A stretch of 64,000 bases of DNA from Lingula anatina (lineage: Eukaryota; Brachiopoda; Lingulata; Lingulida; Lingulidae). Under the pieces are notes generated by a model. That model saw only the letters and a program-made list of their open reading frames with translations. It had not been told where the DNA came from and did not search any database. This document shows, one piece after another, positions 13,014-23,179 of the stretch (position 1 is the stretch's first letter; every line of letters starts with the position of its first letter). The stretch is from contig NW_019774225.1 of the NCBI RefSeq assembly GCF_001039355.2, positions 197,943 to 261,942 of the forward strand, written 5' to 3'. The position numbers were made by a program, and so were the translations under genes.

Positions 13014-16000
13014 TATATATTGTAATACTTTTATCGACACTTATAAAGCCACAACTGGTTGTGGTCGAACATACTTTTAAATTATTTTGATATACTTCAC
13101 ACACTGTTTTGTAATGGTTCATTGCTGCAGCATAGAGTTTTTTGTATGGTTTGTCGCCTCACTGTAAACATTATATATCCTCGGGATGGTTGCACGCCTC
13201 TTCATTCCGCTGCTAAGGCTGGGTATGAAGCAGCTCTCCTCATTCAACAAGGGGCTGATTCCTGCAGTAAAAGCAGAGTAGGTATATGTATGTCACTTTA
13301 AGTACCTTACCCCTTTCTCATGCATTCTCATATGTGAACATTATGGCCCCTATTCCAAGATGTTCCTTAAAATAGGGCTAAGGTCAACTTTTATAAAGGC
13401 TTCCTTTGATGAGGTGATCCTTGGTAAAGGAAGGCCTAACCAAACGGTATTTGACAAAAGTCAGCCTTTAAGTAAGGGACACTGACATAAAGGAGCTCCT
13501 CATTGGTTAGAATAGGCCTTTGTGACACCCTCCCCGTTAAAAATGACTCGGTAATGTTGTATAATTGGGGTCAACTGATCAACTTCAGTCATGCAACAGC
13601 GCATATGGACATTATCACTGCATGTGGATGTTTTGATCTAAGCCAAATTTAGTGAATAAAGCAAATATGGCAAGAAGAGAAAAGAATGGTTTGGAGGATG
13701 AGAAAACCAAATTCGTAGACCCTTTTCTGATATCGAAAAAGCAGCTACGGATGCAACTAGTCAACAGAGAAAAAAAAAGCCTATCCTCGACCAAATGTAT
13801 TACTTCCGCCAAGGAGGTTGTTTTCTCCCCTGTTTGTTTGTCTGTCTTTTTGTAACCTCCACCAAGAAGGTAATGTTTTCATCCCTGTCTGTCTGTTTGT
13901 TTGTTTGATTGTCATCAACATAACTCCAAAGTTGCGGGCCGATTTTGATGAAATTTTCAGGGTAGGTCAGAAATGCGTTAACTTAGAAGTGGTTAGTTTT
14001 TGGTGGTGATCAAGATCAATAATCAATCAATAATCAATAATCACAAATAACTCAAAAAGTTATGCGCCGATTGTGATGAAATTTTCAGAAACTGTCACAA
14101 GTGGGCCAAGGAACAGATGATTCGGTTTTTGGTGGGGATCTGGATCAATAATCAATCAATAATCAAACATAAAAAAACTCAATCATTATAGAATGAAAAT
14201 TGGGTGGAGACTGCTCTCAGAGTGCTTTTCTAGTTGAATGTAATTATTTTGAATTAAGGTAGGCATGTTGGTTTATATAGTCCTCCATGGAGCTGATTTT
14301 CACAAGAGAAATGCAGACGATGGCTGCTTAAGGAAGACTAAAAGTTACTCCAGACCAACCTTACATTTTAAGGAATCCTCAGCCGAAAATAAAGGAAATC
14401 TTTAAGCAAAGGCAGATTCTAGAAATGACCGATTTCTTTGCTAAGGATGATTGTTAAGTGATTCCTTTCAAGTTAGATAAAGAAAGGTCTTGGAATACAA
14501 ATGTTGTATAAGTTCGACTTTAAGTCTCCCTTAACGCTAAAGGGAGATTCTGGAATACGGGCCTATATGCGGGTTCTATACTAACTAGCACTGATACGAG
14601 TATGAACCGATGGTGTCATGTCATTTATCTAAATATATAAAGAGAAAAAATGAACTAAGTAAGTCTCTTTTCTCGCTGTTTAATACAACCCTACAGCTGT
14701 CAAGGCCGGAGGTCTCATCAGGGGCTTAAACAGATCAAATACAAAATCTTCATTCAATTTTTTTGTTTCTTTCTTCGTTAGCTCTCTAGTCACCATGGGT
14801 AGAGATTTTTTTCCAAAATGAATTTTATATGTATATATGCAATGAAATGGTCTAAATCGCGAATTCCAAAGTCAAGTCCAGTTCCTATATCCGTAATGTG
14901 TAAATTTTCAAAATAAGGAACTATTAGGTTGGAAGGAACAGTTCTCCCAATTTCTTGCCACTAAATTTCTCATGCATACCCTCAAATTTAGTTGTCATAT
15001 TTAATTTTTGTAGTATACTTAGTATATACCTCTACTATTGTTGTATATATCTCTAGTATTCTATATTTATTTGTGCCTTTGGTATGATCTATGATAAAAA
15101 ATTGCAGTCTTGATGAATCAATCAAAATCGATATGTTCCAATATCTTAGCAAATATTTTGGTGTTGCAAAGTTGCCAAAAAATGGTGTACGAACGTCGGC
15201 TAATGTACATGTATGACTATGAAAAATATAAAATTAAAGGCCTATGATTGGCATTTAATTCATTTGGTATCAATTATCTCGAGCCAACATGTTATCATTA
15301 ATCTCCACATCGTCCTTGGGGATTGTATAATTTCGTTTCCCGTTACATTGGTAAGAGCCATTTTATCACCGGAGCAAATTAAATCGTGTTTGATTACAAT
15401 GTTTACTTTTGATTGTTTAAGGAATTGTCATTGGGTCTTGATCAATACAAAAAACCATGTGCTTTACACAATTATGGCAATAGATGAAATAATGGTATTA
15501 AACTGGCTAGATTTCATGTCTTTTTTTATTATAAACGGAACGGACATTTAATAATTTATTGTACTAATTATAGGGTGATTTGGAACGAAGTGGTGAAGTG
15601 CAGTTGCTTTTAAAGAAGTTTGAAAGTGGTTATATCCAGGTAGGTTGATGCACACCAAACAAGGTTTTAATGTAAGATACCATAACCGCCTTCCAACTAG
15701 GAAGGAAATGTTAGAGACGTACATATACGTGATAATCTCTCAGGCTTTGAACACTGATTGGCTCGGAGCATCTCTGTAACATGAACGATCTCGCAGGACT
15801 TTCTTTCCAATCTCATTTCACTTTTTTAACCTGGTTAGCCTCAGGTGACTGCAAACCCTACTCATACTATTCATACCCTGCAAAAATAGTTACTCAGATT
15901 TGACAACGGTCCTGCCATTTTTGACACAGCTGGGGTAGCAATAGCACTCGTTAATTTAGCCAAATGCTAAAGCTGACTGATATTGGCTTAATAAAAGGGC

Positions 16001-18177
16001 TTGATTTGACATGTTTTAGCCAAATTTTAACCATTTTGATAACAAATTGACAGAAATATGGTGATATGGCTAAGCGAAAAATATTGCTAGCGCTATCCTG
16101 GAGCATAGCCATTCTGTAAAATTATACATTTTTGTCACGTCCACGGGTGCCCAAACAACATACTAGTAGGTATGCCGAGGAATTTTGGGACACCTTTTTA
16201 AAATTTAAATTTATTCTATTGAAATAAAAGAATATGAAATTAGGTTAACGTTCTTTGTATGTATCATTAAAATTCAACACTATATGTTTTTAGCAATTCA
16301 TGATAACGAAGACGCTGGAGCATGTCTCTGCCGATATGAGCCTTGGGATCAATAATAATTTCCCTGATGAAGTTCAAAGACAAGCCCAAGGGCTGAAAGA
16401 TTGGAGAAATGCAAATAATTTCAAAACCATTCAAGAAATAAAAGCTGGACTTTTAGCTCAAGGACGCGAGGAGCTTTGTGGTGAGTTAACTCTGAATTTA
16501 ACGTGGACGTATGAATAGTTTTGCTACTACTTTTATCTTTATTATTCCCTAAATCTTATTTAAACCTGAACGCTATTTCAGTTTTTTTTTATTTGAACAC
16601 AGACTGCTTCATTTGATGTCTCGTTACACTGGCATGTTTATGGTTCTTAAAGTTAAATCATACTTTAATGACAGAATACTTCTGAAGTGTATACAGCTCG
16701 TTCAGTAATTTTCCATAGTAATTGACATATTTTACTTGTAATAGCTATTTCATTTTTGTTTTTGTTAATTGTTTGTTATTTTGTAATGTGCGTTTTCCAG
16801 ACTCGATTTGTAAACGATATAAAACTTTCATTGTGTGTTTCAGAACTTGCTGCAGAACAGTATGCTACTGTCGTCATGAAGATCATAAATATGTCTACGG
16901 AACACTACCAAGGTTTTTGTGAAGGACTTTCAACAGCCCAGTTTATGCTTCAAGAGCGTCAACCAGCTGCGTTAGAAACACAAAGCCAGGAAATCGGGTA
17001 TGATATTTACAATACTTTATATGAAATCTTTCTACATTTTTTTTTACCCGAGAGGAACGTGAAACGAAAAACGAAATACACTTCTCACGTTTGTCCTTAG
17101 CTAAGTAAGCCCTAATTTAATATTTCTGGCTGGTAAGTTTATAGCAGACAACAGAACATAGGCCTACAAGTACTGAAATAAAGAAACTGGTCAGCCTGGG
17201 CTCTGAAACTTGAATTAACTATTATCTTGCTATATAATTAAAACTTATTTTATTATCCTAGCATGGAGCTTGAATCCTACAAATATGATGCGTTCCTGAT
17301 TCACAGCGGTGAGGATAATTCCAAAGTCGAAGAAGTTTTGGAGCAGCTCGAGTCACGTGGAATCCGTTGTTGTTATGCACCACGTGATTTCCAACTTGGA
17401 AGAAGCATATTTTCTTGCATAGATGACGCCGTGGAATCGTCCAGGTGTACTGTTGTCATGGTGTCTGAGAACTTTATGAAAAGCACGTGGTGCAAGCATG
17501 AACGAGATGTGGCCGAGGTCAAGGCAAGGGACACGGAAGGCTATTTGATGATTCCTGTGCTTTTGGACTTCGAACCCTCGGATTTGCCACGTACTTACAA
17601 AGCCAGGAAGTTCGTCCGTGCTGATTGCCAAGATTTTATTCCCAAACTGGCCAAAGCTATTGAAGGTACTGTTTTAAGGCAAACTGATGTGAATTTACTA
17701 TTTTTGTAATCCATGCAATTTATTTCCGATCACTATTGATTTAAACACACTCTTTAAACTACTAGAAGAATCACAATCAATTCACACACTCTTATAACGT
17801 TAATATAAGTTTTCATACTTACGTTCAAAGACATTATTTTGAAGCAGGCTGATAAAAATCATTGGTTCAAACCACAAGTTGTCAACAACTACGGTATTGT
17901 AAAACTTTACGGTAAGTAATTGAAATCTCTGATAATTGCCCTAAAATATGTTAGATGCTCGATAGGTTACAAAATTGCTCATTATTGTGATAAAATTATA
18001 ACGTCTACATGTTTTGAATTGCAAGGTCCGACAGCTGCTCCATGCTATGGCCAACTCCGCAGAGAAAATGAAGCATTGAAACAAGAGATGGAAGGGATGA
18101 GTCAGCAACTTGAAGATTCAAACTCAACGATTAGGCAACTGCGGGCAAATTTGGAGTCGTTTACACTGTATTATTAG
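4712..18177 (+). CDS. ankyrin repeat - TIR - coiled-coil protein
   Basis: Multi-exon gene. Exons: 4712-4852, 5960-6058, 6332-6430, 8983-9072, 9391-9489, 9785-9883, 10205-10303, 10681-10779, 12006-12104, 12379-12477, 12770-12868, (13185-13277, acceptor lost), 15574-15639, 16294-16480, 16844-16997, 17262-17665, 18026-18177. Phases join without error to the stop at 18175-18177, giving about 694 aa without the damaged exon. Residues 1-47 form an N-terminal ankyrin cap. Residues 48-374 are ten ankyrin repeats (TPLHxAA, LLIQxGAD), followed by a helical linker of unknown fold to about 510. The TIR domain spans about 511-645 and the C-terminal coiled coil about 646-694. No signal peptide or membrane segment is visible, so it is probably cytoplasmic. 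Ankyrin repeats usually bind proteins. TIR domains either assemble signalling complexes or cleave NAD; a role in innate immune signalling is inference. No close named relative is recognised. Confidence 0.85.
5576..5787 (-). mobile_element. palindromic MITE in intron 1 of the ankyrin-TIR gene
   Basis: Ends CCATTTCCATAGATTAGATC and GATCTAAAATCTATGGGAAT are inverted repeats. The interior is the reverse complement of the copy at 3992-4186 (shared GCTTGTAGTAGGCGGGACGG). Confidence 0.7.
6522..8185 (+). mobile_element. inactive Tc1-like DNA transposon
   Basis: The element is about 1.66 kb, lies in intron 3 of the ankyrin-TIR gene and is flanked by TA. Its terminal inverted repeats are TACAGGGTTACCACTTAATA at the left and TACAGGGTTGCTACTTAATA read inward from the right, continuing into TGGAATATT on both sides. 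The interior encodes a recognisable Tc1/mariner transposase on the plus strand: a helix-turn-helix remnant, PRPGCPR linker, VVFGDEAR (first catalytic Asp), YQDDCATPHRA (second Asp), LPWPANLPDMNPI and a final GGHTRNY. Damage: an apparent frameshift near 6935, an in-frame TAA at 7365-7367, and Lys (AAA, 7671-7673) where Tc1 enzymes have the catalytic Glu. It cannot make an active enzyme, though the ends might still be mobilised in trans. Confidence 0.92.
10545..10661 (+). mobile_element. hAT-type MITE with CAGGGG ends
   Basis: It starts CAGGGGTGGATCCAGAG and ends CTAAATCCGCCCCTG, imperfect inverted repeats 117 bases end to end. The core TTTTCTGACAGTCTTCC and ATCGTCTTCCGACAGAAG recur in copies at 22394-22551 and 38458-38623. 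It lies in the intron just before the ankyrin exon at 10681. CAGGGGCGGATCCAG-type ends are typical of hAT-derived MITEs; no transposase is present. Confidence 0.75.
10780..12005. repeat. repeat-rich intron; dispersed repeat copy at 11545-11912
   Basis: This intron is longer than its neighbours because of repeats. From 11545 to 11912 there is a copy of a dispersed family (TTTGTTTGTTTCTCATCAAC, AAAAAGTTATGGATGAATTT, ending GAGTGCTTTTCTAG). A fuller relative lies at 13800-14233, and fragments occur near 20938, 22727, 29447 and 35345. The 10890-11500 part is AT-rich unique sequence with no gene. Confidence 0.6.
13185..13277 (+). pseudogene. ankyrin exon with lost splice acceptor
   Basis: The frame is open for 31 residues and keeps TPLH, ALLIQ and GADSC, with a normal GTAGGT donor at 13278. 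At the 5' side the paralogous exon at 9785 has TATCCTCAG but this one has TATCCTCGG, so no AG sits at the exon edge. The exon is also two residues shorter than the standard unit. Because the unit is phase 0 on both sides, skipping it would not disturb the reading frame. Confidence 0.75.
13345..14573. mobile_element. Harbinger-like terminal repeats enclosing nested repeats
   Basis: The left end is GGCCCCTATTCCAAGATGTT. The right end, read inward, is GGCCCGTATTCCAGAATCTC. Both are flanked by TAT. GGCCCxTATTCCA-like ends with short TNA-type target duplications resemble PIF/Harbinger MITEs; this assignment is tentative. Inside lies a copy of the dispersed repeat (about 13800-14233). A 67-residue open frame at 13652-13855 (RREKNGLEDEKTKFVDPF) matches no family I know. 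The remainder of this intron, 14574-15573, shows nothing recognisable. Confidence 0.5.
17262..17665 (+). other. TIR-domain exon of the ankyrin-TIR gene
   Basis: One exon carries nearly the whole TIR fold. Box 1 is YDAFLIHSGED. The BB loop is PRDFQLGRS, followed by SSRCTVVMVSENFMKS and STWCKHERD, then MIPVLLD and a degenerate box 3 region. It looks more like Toll/IL-1 receptor TIRs (YDAFxSY, RDxxPG, SENF, WCxxEL) than like SARM1. Two residues stand out. The BB-loop Pro common in TLRs is Leu here (17395-17397). The Glu in WCKHE (17500-17502) falls where NAD-cleaving TIRs have their catalytic Glu, but TLR TIRs also have a Glu there, so it does not prove enzyme activity. Confidence 0.88.
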
Positions 18178-18281
18178 CAGCAACATAGATATTATATTAT
18201 ATTCTCAAATGCTTCACTGAAAGGAAATGTTGGTTATTGTGTGACCTTTTTAATATTGACGCCTTTAATTGTAAATGTACA

Positions 18282-18287
18282 ATTAAA
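18282..18287 (+). terminator. possible polyadenylation signal
   Basis: ATTAAA about 105 bases after the ankyrin-TIR stop codon, the second most common animal signal. No nearer AATAAA is seen. Confidence 0.35.
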
Positions 18288-18597
18288 CCCCATTCTCACT
18301 CGGCGTCTCATTTTTTCTTAGTGGTACATGTATATGTTACGTATACGTACGATGGGCGTAGTGAGTAAGGAGACACTGATCTTATACTTATTAATATTCT
18401 CTAACCACAGGGTGCGCTGGTAGTCCTTAACAAAAATATTGAAAGCGACCCTGTGGTATTTGGAGCAATTTAGAAGAACACGTTCCTCGACAGACATACT
18501 CTTTATATTTAGCCGGGTGGGGGGTGATTTCACCTTGGTTCTGAGTATCGCACATGCCAGCCTATGGTATGTAATGCAAGTAAAGCATCTAAAGCAT

Positions 18598-18749
18598 TGA
18601 CATGCTCCAGATTCCCGCTGAATGATTACACAGAACACAGCTATTACCTCCCCCCCCTCTTAGTTGCAGAGGGCGGGTGGGGGATGGGGCAGTCACATTA
18701 TCCCAGACTGTTTAAGTGTAATCATTCAGCGGGAATCTGGAGCATGTCA
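18598..18749. mobile_element. fold-back element with perfect 34-bp arms
   Basis: Positions 18598-18631 and 18716-18749 are exact reverse complements (arm begins TGACATGCTCCAGATTCCCG). The 84-base loop is C- and G-rich. It is non-coding and probably a MITE. It is the most perfect hairpin in the intergenic region after the ankyrin-TIR gene. Confidence 0.8.
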
Positions 18750-19114
18750 CAGAATCCCACAGCGTGATGTTCTATAGTATTTTAGGGGGCCCTTATATCA
18801 GAGGGAAACGTTATCGTATGCATGTATGTATGCATGTATGTATGTACTGGGGTAACAGTAGTATATGTAAATGTACAAACTGTATGTATGTGTGTAATTA
18901 GAAATGTGTCTTAACCACCATTGGGTCAAATATTTTGCCATCACTTGTATTTTACTTACGCAAATAGTCTCTCTCTCTATGCCTCTATCTCTTTTTAACA
19001 ACCATCAAATATCCGTTATAGCATAATACGAGTATATTATTCATCATTGTAACAACTTAATTTTAAATATGGGTGGCGTGAATTTTAGTGACAGATATTC
19101 ATGATTAAGTAAAG

Positions 19115-19146
<32 letters not shown>

Positions 19147-19293
19147 CGCAGTGAAGAGATAAACTGTGCGAAATAAGCTTACATGTTCCCGGCTAATATA
19201 AAAAAACATCATTTCATTTCATTTGTAAGAAAAGGACAACCAAATTACTTTTATATGTGCAGAAAAAGATGCGTGGTAATTCTGAAGTTACGT
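18750..19293. other. intergenic, no gene seen
   Basis: Contains GTATGCAT-type short repeats near 18816-18845 and an A tract near 19134. No exon-like sequence on either strand. Confidence 0.5.
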
Positions 19294-19472
19294 ACCGGTG
19301 TGACAGGAATGGAAGTCCGCTAGGAACCATAGTCCGTCCCCCATTACTTTGAACAGGTGACATTCGTCTCAAATACTAACCCCAATAATACTACGACTAA
19401 CGCTAACCTGAAGTTATCATATGGGACCTCGGACTTCCTTGCCTATAGGATTGCCATTCCTGTCACACCGGT
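19294..19472. mobile_element. 179-bp MITE, ACCGGTGTGACAGGAATGG ends
   Basis: The ends ACCGGTGTGACAGGAATGG and CCATTCCTGTCACACCGGT are perfect inverted repeats. The internal hallmark GAACAGGTGACATTCGTC recurs in several other copies in this window (21311, 27921, 39440). It is non-coding. Confidence 0.85.
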
Positions 19473-19894
19473 GTTAGATACATGTACAGTCTTCCAGTAG
19501 CACAATTTTGATTTCTTTTCTAAATCTAAACTGTAATTTTGTATATTTAGAAGAATTTCCGTTCTGTATATTTCATATAATATTTTTTTCTATTTTAGTT
19601 AAAATCTACCTGTTTGTGAGATGAAATTTGTTGAATTTCTGAGAATTTTTCAAGTAGTACCGACAACAAACTTTACTAGACGTAATCCGTCCTATTTCAT
19701 TTTGTGATTAACTTTTGGTAATCAGTTTTTGATTCTTTTGATTTTGTAAAATTTTGATTGATTTGGAAATAAAATAAAATTGCTTTGCAAATCATGTGGC
19801 TGTTTATTTTATTAGTTTTTTTCATGTTGTTTTTGTCACCAAAATACTAACAGATTGAATACGTGGCATACACCACAAGCAATCCAAGAGTTCC

Positions 19895-20072
19895 GATGTG
19901 ACGTGACATGAGTCATGAGTCCCCCATGACAGAAAGTCCACTTCCCATTCATTTGTACAGGTAAGCCTCGCCCTAGGATTTGACCCACTTAGGTCAGGCT
20001 AACCCTAACCATTATGACTAAATGGAGGGCGAATTTTCTGTTTCACGGACTCTTAAGTTTCTTTACACCGGT
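19895..20072. mobile_element. diverged copy of the ACCGGTGTGACAG MITE
   Basis: GTGACGTGACATGAGT at the left, AGTCCACTTCCCATTCATTT and GTACAGGTAAGC in the middle, and TTTACACCGGT at the right follow the order of the 19294 copy with many changes. Confidence 0.55.
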
Positions 20073-20969
20073 CGTATGTAGTAATAAAGTTCGATGCATA
20101 CGCCAGAGCTTAAGCGACCTTGTCAGGTAGTCGCTAAATGAGCACAGGAACAAAACATATATTATGCCACGATATGGGAACCAGACAAATCTGCAGTTTT
20201 TACCCCCCAAATTCTACAAAATATCAATTTGTCTAATAAATAGGCCGACCTTTTTTTTTTTTTTTTTTTAATAATGTGTGATTATATTTTTTATAATTGA
20301 AGATCCCAATTACAATCAAGAAGTCTTTTGGTTGAGCGCTTTCTAGATTTTTATCGAAACTTTTTACGAAGCAATTTTTACGAAGCTATAACTCGTTTTC
20401 TGTAGATTAGTGCCATTGCCTCGCTTTCAAAAAATTTGAAAATTTGATCATTTCGCGGCAGTGAAAGTTTAATACGTTACGTTGGTTAATTTCGCCGACC
20501 TGATGGGTTTTCTGATATGAAGTACCTTAATGAAATTAACTTTCCTACTTTTTCGAATGCATTTTGCAATATCATTCACACGGCCAAGCACTGTCCTTAT
20601 AAAGAGTGGGGGGAGGGGTGGAAAATTCCCTTGGGGCCACATATAACACTATAAATACAAAAAGAATCGCTTTACTATAAAGGCAAAATAAATGTTATTC
20701 TAAGGAAAGTCCGATGGCTTTTCTTTTATAAGTTGTAATAAATTTTAATATAATGTACATCTTGACCAATATTTGCAGCAGACGTCACACATGTAGGCCT
20801 ATTGGATCTCTTAATTGCAGCATTGGATCCATTGCTGTTTTGTAGTTTTTTATACTTTTTATATGTTGATATCTTCCTCGAAATTTTCTTGGCACACGCG
20901 ATGTCAGTTGTCTTTAATTTCTTACAGGTAAAGTCCTCCGCGGAAGTTTGTGTTCTCTGAGTGCTTTTC

Positions 20970-21001
<32 letters not shown>

Positions 21002-21160
21002 CTAGAAAAACACTCAGAGAGTACAACCTTTGGCAAGACCAGTAACTAACTAATATTTAACAATTACTTACTCACAATTTCAATTTGGCCTATGTCTTAA
21101 TATCTGTCTGGATTTCAATGATATAGTGGACATACCTGTACAGTCTGTACAATGTACATT
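20073..21160. repeat. intergenic; inverted pair of dispersed-repeat ends
   Basis: Mostly unremarkable sequence with a T tract near 20251. At 20938-21025 GCGGAAGTTTGTGTTCTCTG, then AGTGCTTTTC, an ATA microsatellite and CCTAGAAAAACACTCAGAGA form a head-to-head pair of ends of the dispersed family seen at 11545 and 13800. No gene. Confidence 0.5.
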
Positions 21161-21204
21161 CTTTGTTATCAGGCTTGTGTGGTTGTCAGGTTTAAAAATA
21201 GACC

Positions 21205-21215
21205 TGACCTATTTA
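21205..21215 (-). promoter_or_regulatory. ROR/REV-ERB-like site upstream of first P450
   Basis: The minus strand reads TAAATAGGTCA, matching the published consensus WAWNTRGGTCA, inside a longer conserved segment (TTTAAAAATAGACCTGACCT at 21191-21210). It lies about 985 bases before the P450 start codon. Equivalent sites precede the other two P450 genes, which is why it is listed. Confidence 0.45.
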
Positions 21216-21310
21216 ATAAGCCAGTGCTCGCCTTTGACAGAGCAGCTGGACTAAAGTCGAATAATACACCAGTCAAGGTCGGTAAGTATAATGTTGTATA
21301 TGCTTTACAG

Positions 21311-21460
21311 CTGGTGTGGCAAGGATGGTAGTCCGCTAAGGACCGTAGTTCGTTCCATTTTACTTTATACAGGTGACATTCGTCCCATATACTTAACTCC
21401 ATACCCAGACTTACCCTTACCTGTACGAATCCCATGGGGCCACCATTTCTGTCACACCAT
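21311..21460. mobile_element. copy of the ACCGGTGTGACAG MITE
   Basis: CTGGTGTGGCAAGGATGGTA at the left and CCATTTCTGTCACACCAT at the right, with ACAGGTGACATTCGTCCCAT inside. It sits directly downstream of the conserved P450 upstream segment and directly after a TTTACAG. This copy would have shifted that segment away from the gene. Confidence 0.7.
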
Positions 21461-22199
21461 CAAATTTTAAGTCTGCTAGTACAAACTGTTGCCTTTAAGG
21501 TCGATCTCAAGATGTTAGATTTTGCCCACATCGTCAATATTTCCACCTAGTCAGGTCATCAGGCGTGAAATGATATGAGAGGCTTGGGACAGCAACATGT
21601 TGCATCAGACTCGTAGCTGGGGATAGAGGAAGGGGATAATAAAAGAAACGCCATTTTGGCCAGAAAAGAACAGAAAAGTCGGCCATCTACTAAAGACGAA
21701 TAACAGGCAAGTGCGTAGGCAGGGGGGGGGGGGGAGATAGAGAGAAAACCACCCCTTTGACCGAAAAAGGTGACTGACTAGAAATTCGATGATCTAGATT
21801 CTATGACATTTTTCAGGTTAGGTCAGCTATAGAGGCGCAGTCGAAAGCTAGGGGTTAAACAGCCCACCCTCAAAATATTGCTGAATATGTTAACTTTACC
21901 TGGCCTGGAATAGGAACAATATCGCATTTAGCCTGTATTGGCGGTATTGGGGATGAGGTGGTGGTGGTTTGGGGGGGTGGGGGGAGGTTATTATTCAGAA
22001 AAATTAAGTGAGAGGATGAGGCTATTTTCCTTAGCCTTCCCATTTGCTTGGGGTTGAAGTGTTGGCCTAAACCTTTACATGTTGCTGTTGAAACCGCCTC
22101 TCTGCACGTATGTTAACTTTACCTGGCTTGTTGGCGTTTTAAAAAAAAACCGTACTGCAGGATGTGAATAACGTGAATGCATTTGTTAGTCTTTTACAG

Positions 22200-23143
22200 A
22201 TGAATGGACTAATGGATATTTCTCAAACCACTTCAGTGCTGCTGGTGTTCATAATCACATTCCTCGTGGTGTGGTTATGGAGACGACGTGAAAAGGTAGG
22301 ATGAATACTTAACAAGTTCAACCAGAGAGAGAGAGAGAGAGAGAGAGAGATCGAAGTTGGATATATATGAATAACTTAGTTTGGTTAAATATCCAGTGGA
22401 GGATTGAGGTCATCTTTTCGGTCTTCTGGAAGACGGTCCGAATTTTTCAAGTTGACATAAACAGGCATCTGTCAGAAGATGGTCAAAAATTAAGGATGGA
22501 TGAAAAGATAATTGAGAAAACTGTCAGAAAATATTTCTGGATCCACCCCTGAATATTACTCTCACTTTTTCTTTGTTTATAACACGTACTCATATCTTTT
22601 GAAAAGGATATTATACATAATTCGCTAGAAAAATGTTCACTTTACAGGGGTCACTAAAGAGCAGTCTAAAGCAGGTTATTATTATTATTATTATTATTAT
22701 TTTGGTTATGCCTGTGTGAGTGTCTGCCTGTCTCTGTCTGTTAGCAACAGTTTGCGAAAAAAGTCGAGGTCGGATTTTGATAAAACTTTCATAAAATATT
22801 GCGAGGATCACAAACAACAACTATTCTCGTGATTCATTTATCAATAAATTGAATAAATATCGTCTGAAGTTCTGTTATCAATCTGTGTTCGAACTTCGAT
22901 TAAATTTTTAGGATAGATCAAAATGGGCTATATTCTGGTGGTGTTCCATTTTAAAAAGATTTAGTTAGTAAATGCATACTCTATAATTGATAAGTAAGAA
23001 ATAATAAATAGAATTCATCTTATTTATTATTTAATTGAACATTCATCACAAATAATGTGCATTGAGTAAATGAATCAATTCATGAGCTACTAGTAGGTAT
23101 TTAATGAGAATTTATAATAGTGAGAATAAAAATGCCTACTTGG

Positions 23144-23179
<36 letters not shown>

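Larger units (their letters stand above)
5960..13277 (+). repeat. array of eleven ankyrin-repeat exons
   Basis: Nine exons are exactly 99 nt (33 aa). The exon at 8983 is 90 nt (lacks the GGH segment) and the one at 13185 is 93 nt. All start and end in phase 0. The exon core is G-x-TPLH-x-AA-x-GGHC-x-VAALLIQ-x-GAD-x-CSKDK. Introns are homologous too: donors are followed by similar text (GTAAGTGTATGTGCATGATA at 9490 and 12105, almost the same at 12869), and acceptors follow similar leaders (CGCCTCACTGTAAACATT at 9756 and 13154). Exons 9785 and 12006 differ at 4 of 99 bases. The array therefore grew by tandem duplication of exon-plus-intron units, some of it recent. Confidence 0.9.

Noticed and set aside
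5960-13277. Regularly spaced near-identical short units resembling a CRISPR-like array
   Set aside because: The units are coding ankyrin exons with splice sites, and spacing varies from 0.2 to 2.5 kb.
15213-15551. 112-residue frame between the ankyrin and linker exons
   Set aside because: It lies in the intron before 15574, has no splice-compatible ends in phase 0 and shows no domain signature.
17500-17502. Calling the TIR domain an NAD-cleaving enzyme from the WCKHE Glu
   Set aside because: TLR-type TIRs without known enzyme activity carry a Glu at the same place, so the residue alone does not decide.
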